A DNA stretch of 64,000 nt. It comes from Bacillota bacterium. GTDB taxonomy: Bacteria; Bacillota; Clostridia; Acetivibrionales; DSM-1351. The stretch covers positions 24,890 through 88,889 of the forward strand of contig JAEZIB010000199.1 of the NCBI GenBank assembly GCA_023416275.1. Direction: 5' to 3'. A program made the translations under genes and the position numbers. Position 1 is the stretch's first letter. Each line of letters opens with the position of its first letter. Below, one piece after another: positions 1 to 7,436 of this stretch. The notes beneath the pieces are model-generated. The model saw only the letters and a list, made by a program, of their open reading frames with translations, was not told the origin of the DNA and did no database searches.

Positions 1-38
1 TGATACGGTGATGAACTTTTTAGAAGGGAGATAAACAT

Positions 39-203
39 ATGGCTACGATAATGAATCGTGTAATGATTTCTATTCCGTTGGAAATTAAAAAGGAGATTGA
101 ACAGCTCAAGCAAACAGAATTTTTTGACAAACCTTATGCAGAACTGTACAGACAAATTCTTCGTGTAGGGCTGGAACATATGCATAAAGATGATAATAAA
201 TAA
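39..203 (+). CDS. Small ribbon-helix-helix-like protein (54 aa)
   Basis: A 54-codon frame starts at ATG 39, seven bases after a GGGAG ribosome binding site. The N-terminal part (M-N-R-V-M-I-S-I-P-L-E) alternates hydrophobic and polar residues like the beta strand of ribbon-helix-helix DNA binders, and two predicted helices follow (residues 15-26 and 32-49). Size and position upstream of parA fit a plasmid copy-number or partition regulator of the CopG/Arc type. The family assignment is an inference from this pattern; no diagnostic residue settles it. It could equally be an antitoxin without a visible toxin partner. Confidence 0.55.
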   Translation: MATIMNRVMISIPLEIKKEIEQLKQTEFFDKPYAELYRQILRVGLEHMHKDDNK

Positions 204-309
204 AAAAAATAGATAGTTAGGTTAGGATTAAGATAGAAAATAAAAAGAAGGATATAAAAGCATATTGGACATGCTGTGTTAAATAAACTTGTAGTAAGGA
301 GGGGTGTAC

Positions 310-474
310 ATGACGGAAACACTAATTATTAAACCTAATATTACACCTGAAGAAAGACTAAAAAGGCTAAATAATGTTGCGGATGTACTTACTCGCATTA
401 CAGGTCTTAAATATGAATACATAGGTACGGATAAAGAATTAAATGAACAAGATAGAAATCTAAAAGCTCAGTAG
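310..474 (+). CDS. Small hypothetical protein (54 aa)
   Basis: ATG 310 follows a strong AAGGAGGGG ribosome binding site (297-304). The 54-residue product is charged and mainly helical (residues 12-30), ending in a hydrophilic tail. I do not recognise it. It lies about 100 bases after the preceding small gene on the same strand and upstream of the parA leader, so it probably belongs to the maintenance region. Confidence 0.55.
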   Translation: MTETLIIKPNITPEERLKRLNNVADVLTRITGLKYEYIGTDKELNEQDRNLKAQ

Positions 475-530
475 ATACTATAAATAAACAAAAGAGGACG
501 AGACAATGAAGCTTATAAATATAACGGAAA

Positions 531-578
531 ATACCCAGTGTTACGAGCACTGAGTATCCGATAGTTTGAAAAAACTAT
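531..578 (+). promoter_or_regulatory. Two adjacent hairpins in the parA leader
   Basis: Arms 531-540 and 548-557 form a 10-bp stem with one mismatch and a 7-base loop. Immediately downstream, 561-567 and 572-578 form a perfect 7-bp stem (ATAGTTT/AAACTAT). Neither is followed by a clear T-run. The gene-free stretch 475-836 otherwise holds only a 15-codon frame starting at 506, whose stop lies in the first hairpin. The set could be a leader or attenuator, or a protein-binding site; this is inference. Confidence 0.35.
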
Positions 579-748
579 TAAGTTATAAAAGTGCATCTCA
601 AAGCATCCTTTATTGTTCAATTATATTGGATTTCCTAAAAAGTATCAATCCTGAACCTAAGTATTTCTGATAAAAAAACTTAATGCAATATTGGACAAGC
701 CTTAAACAAGTATTAGTGTACAAACAAACATTAATATTATAGTTTTTT

Positions 749-777
749 TTGACTATGAAGTAGACAAGCTTTAAATA
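749..777 (+). promoter_or_regulatory. Likely sigma-A promoter of parAB with a repeated box
   Basis: TTGACT (749-754) and TAAATA (772-777) are separated by exactly 17 bases, a good vegetative promoter 60 bases upstream of the parA start. The spacer/-10 region holds a 16-base box (GACAAGCTTTAAATA type, about 762-777) that is repeated with few changes about 70 bases upstream (GACAAGCCTTAAACA, about 695-709). A repeated box overlapping the -10 is what one expects of an operator for ParA autorepression; that role is inferred. Confidence 0.45.
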
Positions 778-836
778 GAAGGGTTTTGCTTATACATATT
801 GCTGTGAAAACATAAATTTAGGAGGGAATACATATT

Positions 837-1616
837 ATGGCTAAGAAATTTGCGATAGCAAATCAAAAAGGTGGAGTAGGAAAAACTACTACAACAATTA
901 ATTTGGGTTATGGATTATCCCAGAATGGAAAGAAAGTTCTATTTGTCGATTTGGACCCACAGGGGAATTTAACTACCAGCTGTGGAATTGATTCAGAAGC
1001 TCTAAAAACAACCTTAGCAGATGCAATGGTAGAAAAAATTAATCTTGATAAATTCCTAGATCCGAAAGAATACATTATTAGTCTTAATGATGAAATTGAT
1101 ATAATTCCATCTGATGTTGGATTGTCTGGTGTGGAACTTTCTCTTGTTAATACCATGAGCAGGGAATATATTTTAAAAGAAATTTTGGACTCTGTAGCTG
1201 ATAATTATGATTATATACTAATTGACTGCTCACCATCACTGGGTATGCTGACGGTTAATGGGCTTACAGCTGCTGATAGTGTAATAATTCCTGTTCAAGC
1301 ACAATATTTGAGCTTAAAGGGATTGGAGCAGCTATTGCAGACTATCGCAAAAATAAAAAGGCAGATTAATAAATCTATCGAAATTGAAGGTCTTTTGTTA
1401 ACTATGTATAACAAGCAGACCAATCTATCAAAGAAAGTAAAGGAATCTCTTGAAATCAGCTATGGTGAGCATATAAAAATATTCAATTCTCTAATTCCCC
1501 TGTCTATTAAAGCAGCAGAAGCACCAATTGCCGGAAAAAGCGTATTGGAATATTCTCCTGACAATGTAGTTTCAATATCTTATAAAAATCTAATAGGAGA
1601 GATTATAAATGACTAA
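837..1616 (+). CDS. parA: ParA/Soj partition ATPase
   Basis: This 259-aa protein is a ParA-type (Soj) P-loop ATPase for segregation of the replicon. The deviant Walker A KGGVGKTTT is at residues 11-19, the Walker A' DLDPQGN near 39-45, and the Walker B-like IDCSPS near 128-133. It lacks the N-terminal DNA-binding extension of plasmid type Ia ParA proteins, so it is the short Soj-like form. ATG 837 has an AGGAGGG site about ten bases upstream. The stop overlaps the parB start by 8 bases, showing translational coupling. Its partner is the downstream ParB, and the palindromic repeats after parB are the likely centromere. Confidence 0.93.
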   Translation: MAKKFAIANQKGGVGKTTTTINLGYGLSQNGKKVLFVDLDPQGNLTTSCGIDSEALKTTLADAMVEKINLDKFLDPKEYIISLNDEIDIIPSDVGLSGVELSLVNTMSREYILKEILDSVADNYDYILIDCSPSLGMLTVNGLTAADSVIIPVQAQYLSLKGLEQLLQTIAKIKRQINKSIEIEGLLLTMYNKQTNLSKKVKESLEISYGEHIKIFNSLIPLSIKAAEAPIAGKSVLEYSPDNVVSISYKNLIGEIIND

Positions 1617-2517
1617 GGATAAAGGACTACCAAATCTATCGTTAAAGATGAAAAATTACAATTCCATTTTTGGAGAAACAGAAGCAGCCAACAGCGATAT
1701 TATTATGCTTCCTATAAATTCGTTGGTAACCTTTCCTGATCATCCTTTTAAATTGTATTCTGGTCAAAAGCTGGACAAGCTTATTGAAAGCATTAGGGAG
1801 CTTGGTATTCTGAATCCAATTTTGGTGAGAAACGCTGATGACGGGACCTATCAAAACCTATCAGGTCATAATCGGGTAAATGCAGCAGGTATTATTGGAC
1901 TAAAAGAAGTTCCCTGCATTATTAAGGATGTAGACTTTGATACTGCTGTACAGATTGTCGTTGACAGCAATCTCAGACAACGTGATTCTCTGCTGCCAAG
2001 TGAAAAGGCATTTGCCTACAAGATGAAGCTTGAAGCAATGAATCGTCAGGGAAAGCGTGAAAATAATTCTGAAGTAATTAAAAAGAGTCGTGAGCTGGTT
2101 GGAGAAGAGCTTGGGGACTCTGGTACACAGGTTCAAAGATATATCAGGCTTACTAATTTAGTTCCTTCAATTTTGAATTTAACTGATGAAGGTAAAATTC
2201 CGCTCAACACTGCGGTTGAGTTGAGCTATCTTTCGCATGAAGAGCAGGAATTATTATATCAGCTATTATCTGAGAACTGCTCTAGAATCAAGCTTAGTCA
2301 AGCTATACAGTTAAAAAATATGAGCAAAGATAAAAATTTGACAGCTGAGGGTATAACAGAAGTTCTTGAAAGCTTAAATTCAGAAAAAACTGATTATATG
2401 AAATTGCCTAAAATACCAAAAAGCAAGTTTACTCAGTACTTTAAGGACAATGACAAGGATGAGGAGGTTCTAAAAGTAATCATGAATGCACTGGATATGT
2501 ATTTTAGTAACTTGTGA
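1609..2517 (+). CDS. parB: ParB-family partition protein
   Basis: This 302-aa protein has a ParB/Spo0J N-terminal domain (about residues 28-125) followed by a helix-turn-helix region (about 165-215). The core box reads SGHNRVNAA in place of the GERRxRA of chromosomal ParB, a variant common on Firmicutes mobile elements; the Arg is kept. The start overlaps the parA end by 8 bases. Its last codons run into the first copy of a palindromic repeat (2511-2533) that recurs downstream, which makes this the probable parS-binding protein. The C-terminal dimerisation part is short compared with Spo0J. Confidence 0.9.
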   Translation: MTKDKGLPNLSLKMKNYNSIFGETEAANSDIIMLPINSLVTFPDHPFKLYSGQKLDKLIESIRELGILNPILVRNADDGTYQNLSGHNRVNAAGIIGLKEVPCIIKDVDFDTAVQIVVDSNLRQRDSLLPSEKAFAYKMKLEAMNRQGKRENNSEVIKKSRELVGEELGDSGTQVQRYIRLTNLVPSILNLTDEGKIPLNTAVELSYLSHEEQELLYQLLSENCSRIKLSQAIQLKNMSKDKNLTAEGITEVLESLNSEKTDYMKLPKIPKSKFTQYFKDNDKDEEVLKVIMNALDMYFSNL

Positions 2518-2830
2518 CCGAGTTGGACACAGGTGAGAAGGTGGAAGCAAATATTTTGAAAAAGGGAGAGACTTTCTATGAAATATCCAAACTGTATGAA
2601 ATTTTTAGTATACAAAGTAATTGGTGAGGGTATAACGGATAAACCTATGTACGTACTCAAAGCACAATTTGAGGAAAAGACAGATGCCTTTAAATTCATA
2701 ATTTAAATATTTTGTTTTAACTTGTGACCAAGTTGGACACAAGTGGGAATGTGGGGAGCAAATGTTTTGATATAACTTGTGACCAAGTTGGACACAAGTG
2801 GGAATATGGAAAGCAAATGTTTTGTTTTAA
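2511..2830. repeat. parS-like palindromic iterons (three copies)
   Basis: A 23-base imperfect palindrome occurs at 2511-2533, 2721-2743 and 2776-2798. Its outer arms are CTTGTG and CACAAG and its inner arms CCAA and TTGG around a central G. Copies two and three are part of a 55-base unit repeated in tandem (2721-2775 and 2776-2830, few differences), and copy one carries a diverged version of the same tail. The position directly after parB, with the first copy overlapping the parB stop codon, is typical of a centromere (parS) cluster. Confidence 0.75.
2578..2706 (+). CDS. Small hypothetical protein (42 aa) inside the repeat cluster
   Basis: A 42-codon frame starts at ATG 2578 with a GGGAG site 10 bases upstream (AAAGGGAGAG). 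It lies between the first and second parS-like repeats. The product has no recognisable motif. Its start signal is good, but the short length and the location within a repeat-rich non-coding stretch leave doubt. Confidence 0.4.
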   Translation: MKYPNCMKFLVYKVIGEGITDKPMYVLKAQFEEKTDAFKFII

Positions 2831-2916
2831 TAGCTTGAAACAAGGTTACTTCAAGTTATTAAAAGAGAATATTAATCAATTTTTTGTATTTCAGTGAAAG
2901 GAAAAGGTGAGAACAA

Positions 2917-3366
2917 ATGAGTGGAAACTGTGATGACTATTCAAGTATAGTGCAATCTTCGGCTACTTCTGATGTTCCGAATATTTATATTGTTTGCTAT
3001 AAAAGACCTTTTAAGGTAATGAAAAGGCTGAATTCATGGTCGTACAATCTTGATAGTAATACTGCCCAAAAACTATTGGAGCAGTTTGAACAAAATAATA
3101 TTCCTTACCGCACTAAAATAGATATTTTCGATGAATTACCAGGTTATGAGGTTGAGCTATCAGAACCATATAATAGTCGTGTTGTTTTTAAACTGCTCGA
3201 TAAGGAATTTCATATTTTAAATTTTAATTGTCGCCTTTTAGAGAATTGGATTGCTGAAAAAATAAGTAAATCCTTAATTTCAAAAGGTATTAAAAGCAGG
3301 GTTGAACTCTTTGGTAATCAGAATTTTCAAGGCTACAATAACAATAATTTATCTTATAACGCCTAG
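2917..3366 (+). CDS. Hypothetical protein (149 aa)
   Basis: This soluble 149-aa protein starts at ATG 2917 behind AAGGAAAAGGTGAG. It shows mixed alpha/beta character with a segment VPNIYIVCYKRPF near the N-terminus and an Asn-rich C-terminal tail (about residues 135-147). I do not recognise a family. It is the first gene of a run of small accessory genes between the partition and replication modules and is followed by a perfect 13-bp hairpin (3373-3405). Confidence 0.6.
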   Translation: MSGNCDDYSSIVQSSATSDVPNIYIVCYKRPFKVMKRLNSWSYNLDSNTAQKLLEQFEQNNIPYRTKIDIFDELPGYEVELSEPYNSRVVFKLLDKEFHILNFNCRLLENWIAEKISKSLISKGIKSRVELFGNQNFQGYNNNNLSYNA

Positions 3367-3372
3367 ATTTAA

Positions 3373-3405
3373 AATGAAATTTTTCGATTGTAGAAAAATT
3401 TCATT
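3373..3405 (+). terminator. Perfect 13-bp hairpin after the 149-aa gene
   Basis: Arms 3373-3385 (AATGAAATTTTTC) and 3393-3405 (GAAAAATTTCATT) pair perfectly around a 7-base loop, six bases after the stop codon at 3366. There is no T-tract after the stem, although the stem itself is A/T rich, so termination may be weak or bidirectional. The first arm also contains the ATG of the interrupted frame described next, so it could hide that start. Confidence 0.4.
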
Positions 3406-3622
3406 ACATCAGCGGCGTTTCAACGAGGAAGGAGATATTCTCACCGCCTGAAAACCAAAGCGGTACCCGCCACTTATAGAAGTGGGCGACATTTTCTTGC
3501 CTCGTTATAAAAAAATATACACTGGTTTGACTAAAGATCAAGAGATAACTAAAACGGCTGCTAAGCAGTTGACCTTGTTTGAAGTGGAGGGAGTTGAGCC
3601 TCCAATTTGTAAGCGAAGATGA
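3374..3622 (+). pseudogene. Small gene interrupted by an in-frame TGA
   Basis: One frame stays open from ATG 3374 to TGA 3620-3622 except for a single TGA at 3449-3451 (codon 26). The part after the TGA is convincingly coding: charged, balanced composition with segments such as PPLIEVGDIFLPRYKKIYTG and a C-terminus LTLFEVEGVEPPICKRR. The part before it (25 codons) is less certain, since its ATG sits in a hairpin and has no ribosome binding site. Simplest reading: a nonsense-mutated gene. Programmed readthrough is possible but nothing here supports a selenocysteine element. Family unknown. Confidence 0.4.
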
Positions 3623-3659
3623 TTAATACTCGTAAATGTCTATTGTGGAGGGGTGTTCT

Positions 3660-4070
3660 ATGGTATTAGAAGAATTGAGCAGGGCTAGAAATTTAAGAAT
3701 TGAAGGTACAGAACACTTTAAAAAGATTGTGACAGAAGCAATAGAAAAGGATTGTTTCTGTTGGAAGGAGTTTGAATCATGGCTATACGAAGAATATATT
3801 GTGTGTTCAGATTCTATAAATACACATACGTCTGCTTATGCAGGTACAGATGAGAGTAGGAAGTGTAAGCAATACAGAGCAATAGTAATAGTTATGAATG
3901 ATTGCTACAACAAAGGTTCTAAACAATTTCATATAAATAACAGAGATATTGATTCGGTTACAATTTATGATGTCTTCTACACAGATACTTGCGGAGGAGG
4001 TGGTTTTATAAGTAAGAAGATTAATTTATCTTATGATGCAATAAAGTCTTTTGAGAGGTTATTAAAATAA
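3660..4070 (+). CDS. Hypothetical protein (136 aa)
   Basis: The start at ATG 3660 is chosen because GGAGGGG lies 8 bases upstream; an in-frame ATG at 3636 has no such site. The 136-aa soluble product has a helical N-terminal half and a C-terminal beta-rich part with a GGGG turn near residue 117. Residues such as IVCSDS and DSVTIYDVFYTDTCGGGGF do not match a family I know. It stands in a series of small same-strand genes. Confidence 0.55.
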   Translation: MVLEELSRARNLRIEGTEHFKKIVTEAIEKDCFCWKEFESWLYEEYIVCSDSINTHTSAYAGTDESRKCKQYRAIVIVMNDCYNKGSKQFHINNRDIDSVTIYDVFYTDTCGGGGFISKKINLSYDAIKSFERLLK

Positions 4071-4114
4071 TAATCGGGATAATTAAGAGTTGCAGGAATG
4101 AGGAGGAAACTAAT

Positions 4115-4255
4115 GTGACTGATAAAAATAAGGGCAGAAAGCTACTTGATTTGACACAACAAAGCTGGCCACTATTAACAGATGAAGAATATTGGAAAAT
4201 AATCATGATATATTTTTGTGCTGTTAGCAGATCAGAGGATAATTTGCTTAATTGA
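4115..4255 (+). CDS. Small hypothetical protein (46 aa, GTG start)
   Basis: A 46-codon frame begins at GTG 4115, seven bases after GAGGAGG. An overlapping ATG at 4113 runs straight into TGA, so GTG is the usable start. The product is hydrophilic at the N-terminus and has a short hydrophobic stretch (IIMIYFCAV). No family recognised. The strong ribosome binding site is the main support. Confidence 0.45.
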   Translation: MTDKNKGRKLLDLTQQSWPLLTDEEYWKIIMIYFCAVSRSEDNLLN

Positions 4256-4284
4256 GGGGGGTATTGCTGAGGGGAGTAGGTTGA

Positions 4285-4584
4285 ATGAATGTATTCGATA
4301 TTTTGATGAAAATGGGGTATGACATTATTTCAGTAAATGATGGTGTCTATACAGTTAGAAATACTACTGAAAAAATTAATGATTTGGTTAATGAGGCTAG
4401 AGCAGGAGATTCAGAAGAATCTTTAAACATTCATGATGATATATTTGACACCTGGAAGCTTGTGGTTAGCAAGGTGAGTTTTAATGGTTTTGGAAATCTA
4501 AGCGTATCATTTATAAGAGCTGAATATCCTGATGAATGCTGGGATGTTTATGAATATAGAAACATGGACAAGGAGTATAGGTGA
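4285..4584 (+). CDS. Hypothetical protein (99 aa)
   Basis: This 99-aa acidic protein starts at ATG 4285 after a G-rich stretch (GGGGAG about 17 bases upstream) that makes a weak start signal; a TTG/ATG pair just upstream adds ambiguity. Residues 1-30 look like a small alpha/beta fold (FDILMKMGYDIISVNDGVYTV) and the C-terminus is rich in Asp, Glu and Tyr. Not recognised. It sits in the same run of small genes. Confidence 0.5.
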   Translation: MNVFDILMKMGYDIISVNDGVYTVRNTTEKINDLVNEARAGDSEESLNIHDDIFDTWKLVVSKVSFNGFGNLSVSFIRAEYPDECWDVYEYRNMDKEYR

Positions 4585-4725
4585 TTGATTAAGTTTTGGA
4601 GCCTTAAAAGAATCTGGGCAAAGTGATTTTAGTAAATAGAAAGTAAAATTGAGGGTGAGGATGTTTTGATTGAAGGACCTAAGTCGTAATTTAAACAAGT
4701 TGTGAAGAAAGGACTGTAATTAGAC

Positions 4726-4875
4726 ATGCATGAACAGGTTGATGATAACTTGGTTGATTGCAGCGAATGTATACATATAGATTTCGATGAGGATTGTGAT
4801 AACCCCCAAAGTTATTTTTATGGGGACTGGGTAGGTAACTCGGTCAGATGCTGCAAGTATTTCGAACAGAGATAA
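4726..4875 (+). CDS. Small cysteine-rich protein (49 aa)
   Basis: A 49-codon frame from ATG 4726 encodes an acidic peptide with a CxxC pair (Cys12, Cys15), a further Cys23 and a Cys-Cys pair (41-42). The pattern of CxxC plus later cysteines and an Asp/Glu-rich middle resembles small zinc-binding proteins common on phages and plasmids. A GAAAGGA site is 12-14 bases upstream. Function unknown; no partner evident. Confidence 0.5.
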   Translation: MHEQVDDNLVDCSECIHIDFDEDCDNPQSYFYGDWVGNSVRCCKYFEQR

Positions 4876-4909
4876 ATTTACATAACAAATAGAAAGCGAG
4901 GCTTAGAAT

Positions 4910-5182
4910 ATGACAAAGGAAGAATATGAAGCATTTGAACGGTGTGAAAAAGATGAGAAGGATTACTTGAAAAAAATATTATCTGATATTCAGAAAAATA
5001 AAATCAAAATAGAGGAGTATATAGGAACTTGGCATATAATTGATTCTAAATATCATATGGGTGATGCTATATTTCTGCTAGAACATGAGGATTTGGGTGA
5101 TGATGAACCTTGCCTTATCGTTGATAAGTATTTCAGAGTATTAGCAGATGATATTTATAATGGGTTTGATGAATACTGTTAG
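4910..5182 (+). CDS. Hypothetical protein (90 aa), LPD-like fragment
   Basis: This 90-aa protein has a helical charged N-terminus (residues 1-33) followed by a beta-rich part with YIGTWHIIDSKYHMGD, LLEHEDLGDDEPCLIVDK. That second part resembles the short domains found repeatedly in large polyvalent proteins of Clostridia mobile elements (an LPD28-like pattern), recalled from general knowledge and not verified. The start at ATG 4910 has AAGCGAGG upstream. Role unknown. Confidence 0.6.
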   Translation: MTKEEYEAFERCEKDEKDYLKKILSDIQKNKIKIEEYIGTWHIIDSKYHMGDAIFLLEHEDLGDDEPCLIVDKYFRVLADDIYNGFDEYC

Positions 5183-5299
5183 TTCATAATTTGAATATTG
5201 TACAAAACAAAGCCTTATAACTGAGTATGTGAATTTATTAGATTATAATAAGATTTGAAAGATGAAAATATAACATTAAATTTTAGGAGGATTACAATT

Positions 5300-5545
5300 A
5301 TGAGAAGAAGCACAGGAATTGTTAGAAAAGTTGATGAACTAGGAAGAGTGGTAATACCATCAGAAACACGCCAGTTGTTTGATATTAAAGAAAAGGATTC
5401 CTTAGAGATATATGTTGATGATAGCAGTATAATTCTGAAAAAATATAGTCCAGGGTGTACGTTTTGCAGCAACGCAAGTCATTTGACTAGTTTCAAGGGC
5501 AAATACATATGTTCAGATTGCATGGAAGATATGAAAGGATCATAA
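5300..5545 (+). CDS. AbrB-family transition-state regulator with C-terminal CxxC pairs
   Basis: This 81-aa protein is an AbrB/Abh/SpoVT-type DNA-binding regulator. The swapped-hairpin domain is residues 1-50 (TGIVRKVDELGRVVIP, then KDSLEIYVDDSSIILKKY), nearly identical in pattern to Bacillus AbrB. The C-terminal part carries two CxxC pairs (CTFC and CSDC), a zinc-binding-looking tail seen in clostridial AbrB relatives. ATG 5300 follows TAGGAGG by 7 bases; an upstream in-frame ATG at 5255 lacks a site. It probably regulates this element's genes. Confidence 0.88.
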   Translation: MRRSTGIVRKVDELGRVVIPSETRQLFDIKEKDSLEIYVDDSSIILKKYSPGCTFCSNASHLTSFKGKYICSDCMEDMKGS

Positions 5546-5592
5546 AGGAAATTTGTTGCAATAAATAATGAAATACATATTGGGGTGTTGTT

Positions 5593-6618
5593 ATGGCAGA
5601 AGTTAAGTGGGTTAAATTAAAAATAAACATGTTTGAAGACGACAAAATAGAATACATTGAGAGCATACCAGAGAGTGATACCATTTTAGTAATATGGTTT
5701 AAGTTGTTAGCTCTTGCGGGCAAATGTAACTTTGGAGGATTTATTCATCTAACAGAGGATATTCCATACACGGCTGACATGCTATCACACAAATTTAGGC
5801 GGCCATTAAATACAATCAAACTTGCTTTAGCAACATTTGAAAAACTAGGTATGATAGATATTATTGATGGACGTATTTGCCTAGCAGACTTCTCGTCTGA
5901 GCAAAATGAGGACAAGCTTTCTGCAATCAGGGAATATAACAGGAAAGCAAAGCAAAATGAGCGGGCAAGAAAAAAACTCCTGCTCAGTAGTAATGAAATA
6001 AAGTCAAATTCAATCAATGAAATGTCAATGACAAATGTCAATGACAGTCAAGGTAATTGTCAAATTAATTCTGTTGACAATACTTTGACTTGTCATACAT
6101 GTCAAAACACAGATGAAGATATAGATAAAGATATAGATAAAGATTATAAAGATGATGATAATGATATAAATAATATATATGCAATGGCAAAGAAAAATGA
6201 AACAACATCATCAACACTTCTATCTATTTCTGAGAGTATGTGTCCAGAAGCCTTCTATGAGCTGAACATTGGGAAAATAAATGCAATTGTCAAGCAGGGA
6301 ATAGACTATTACCTGAAACAGGGTATTTCAGAAGGCGTTATCAGGATTGCTATAATGACTGCCGTATCCAATAGCACTGAGACTAAGGATAAAAGAAACT
6401 GGAGTTATATAAGTGCTATACTTGATGATTGCATAAAACGAAATATTAAAACAATTGAAGAGTATTATGCCAAAGAAATTGCATTTCAGCAGAAAAAACA
6501 GAAGCAGCAGTCTACTGTAAGCAGTAAATTTATTGACACTGGACAACGCATTATGCCAGGAGAAAGAAACAAAAGCAGTGGTGTTGATGTTATTGGCCAA
6601 CATGCATTTAGGGTTTAG
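5593..6618 (+). CDS. Replisome organizer / DnaD-like helicase loading protein
   Basis: This 341-aa protein matches the phage replisome-organizer type. Residues 1-120 (MAEVKWVKLKINMF... IWFKLLALAGK... LTEDIPYTADMLS) form the winged-helix N-terminal domain, and about 225-300 form a DnaD/DnaB2-like C-terminal domain (YYLKQGISEGVIRIAI ... NWSYISAILDDCIKRN). A low-complexity Asp/Lys/Asn linker (about 160-200) joins them. It lies directly upstream of a DnaC-type loader and DnaB helicase, so it probably brings them to the origin. ATG 5593 is preceded by GGGGTG. Confidence 0.85.
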   Translation: MAEVKWVKLKINMFEDDKIEYIESIPESDTILVIWFKLLALAGKCNFGGFIHLTEDIPYTADMLSHKFRRPLNTIKLALATFEKLGMIDIIDGRICLADFSSEQNEDKLSAIREYNRKAKQNERARKKLLLSSNEIKSNSINEMSMTNVNDSQGNCQINSVDNTLTCHTCQNTDEDIDKDIDKDYKDDDNDINNIYAMAKKNETTSSTLLSISESMCPEAFYELNIGKINAIVKQGIDYYLKQGISEGVIRIAIMTAVSNSTETKDKRNWSYISAILDDCIKRNIKTIEEYYAKEIAFQQKKQKQQSTVSSKFIDTGQRIMPGERNKSSGVDVIGQHAFRV

Positions 6619-6635
6619 TTTGAGGGGGAATACTT

Positions 6636-7436
6636 TTGGATCTATCATTCTGTGAAAGATGCGGAAAAGAACTTGAACAAATACATATTGTTTTAGGAGC
6701 AAGTGAAAGAGTTATACAAAAAAAGTGTTCTTGTATGCTTGCAGCTGAGATTAGTGAGAGCAGCATTCAAGGTAAGCTGGATCGTTCAGCAAAGATAGAG
6801 AGGATATACAGCAGTTCAAGTATAAAATTTTACAGGCATATGAGGTTTGACAACTTCAAGGTTATGTCAGCAAACCATGAAAATTTACTTAGAATTGCAA
6901 GGCAGTATGCAGACAAGTTTGAATTGTTACATCGGCAGGGGAAAGGCATCACTATATGCGGTGAAAAGGGCAATGGAAAAACACATGTTGCTGCAGCTAT
7001 AGCTAATTGTTTGATTCAGGAGCAAGTAAGGAATGTAGTTTTTGAGAATGTGCCTTATCTGATGTCAAAAATAAGGAGCATTTATTCATCTGGAGCTAAT
7101 CCCTCTGGAGAAAAAGAGATAGATATAATAAATAGGTTGTGCTCAGCTGATTTACTTGTTTTAGATGATATTGGTGCATGTGCGTGGAACGGTAAGGATG
7201 AAGAGCGTTTGTATATAATAATTGACCAATGTACTACCAGAAAGACTCCTGTTATTACAACTACTAATTTGAAAAGTGACAGTGAAATGGCAGAATATCT
7301 GGGAGATAGAGCATATTCAAGGTTATCCGCAGCTAATGTGGCAATAATGAATACTTGTCAAAGCTACAGGGATAATCAGATTAAGCAGAATATGTCTTTT
7401 AACGGTGATTGGTCAAAGGTAGGGGAGGATGCATAA
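6636..7436 (+). CDS. dnaC: DnaC/DnaI-type helicase loader ATPase
   Basis: This 266-aa AAA+ ATPase loads the DnaB helicase. Walker A GEKGNGKT is at residues 109-116, Walker B LLVLDDIG at 173-180, and a sensor-1-like TTTN near 210. A Cys cluster at the N-terminus (C6, C9, C31, C33) suggests a zinc-binding helicase-interaction domain as in DnaI. The start is TTG 6636, six bases after GAGGGGGA; there is no ATG nearby. It ends at the base before the dnaB start, so the two are coupled. Confidence 0.88.
   Translation: MDLSFCERCGKELEQIHIVLGASERVIQKKCSCMLAAEISESSIQGKLDRSAKIERIYSSSSIKFYRHMRFDNFKVMSANHENLLRIARQYADKFELLHRQGKGITICGEKGNGKTHVAAAIANCLIQEQVRNVVFENVPYLMSKIRSIYSSGANPSGEKEIDIINRLCSADLLVLDDIGACAWNGKDEERLYIIIDQCTTRKTPVITTTNLKSDSEMAEYLGDRAYSRLSAANVAIMNTCQSYRDNQIKQNMSFNGDWSKVGEDA

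Noticed and set aside
2511..2830. CRISPR array
   Set aside because: Only three palindromic repeats with unequal spacing, one overlapping a coding region, and no cas genes anywhere in the window.
3449..3451. TGA as a selenocysteine codon
   Set aside because: No SECIS-like hairpin was found at the required distance after the TGA and the context is not a redox protein. A nonsense mutation is simpler.
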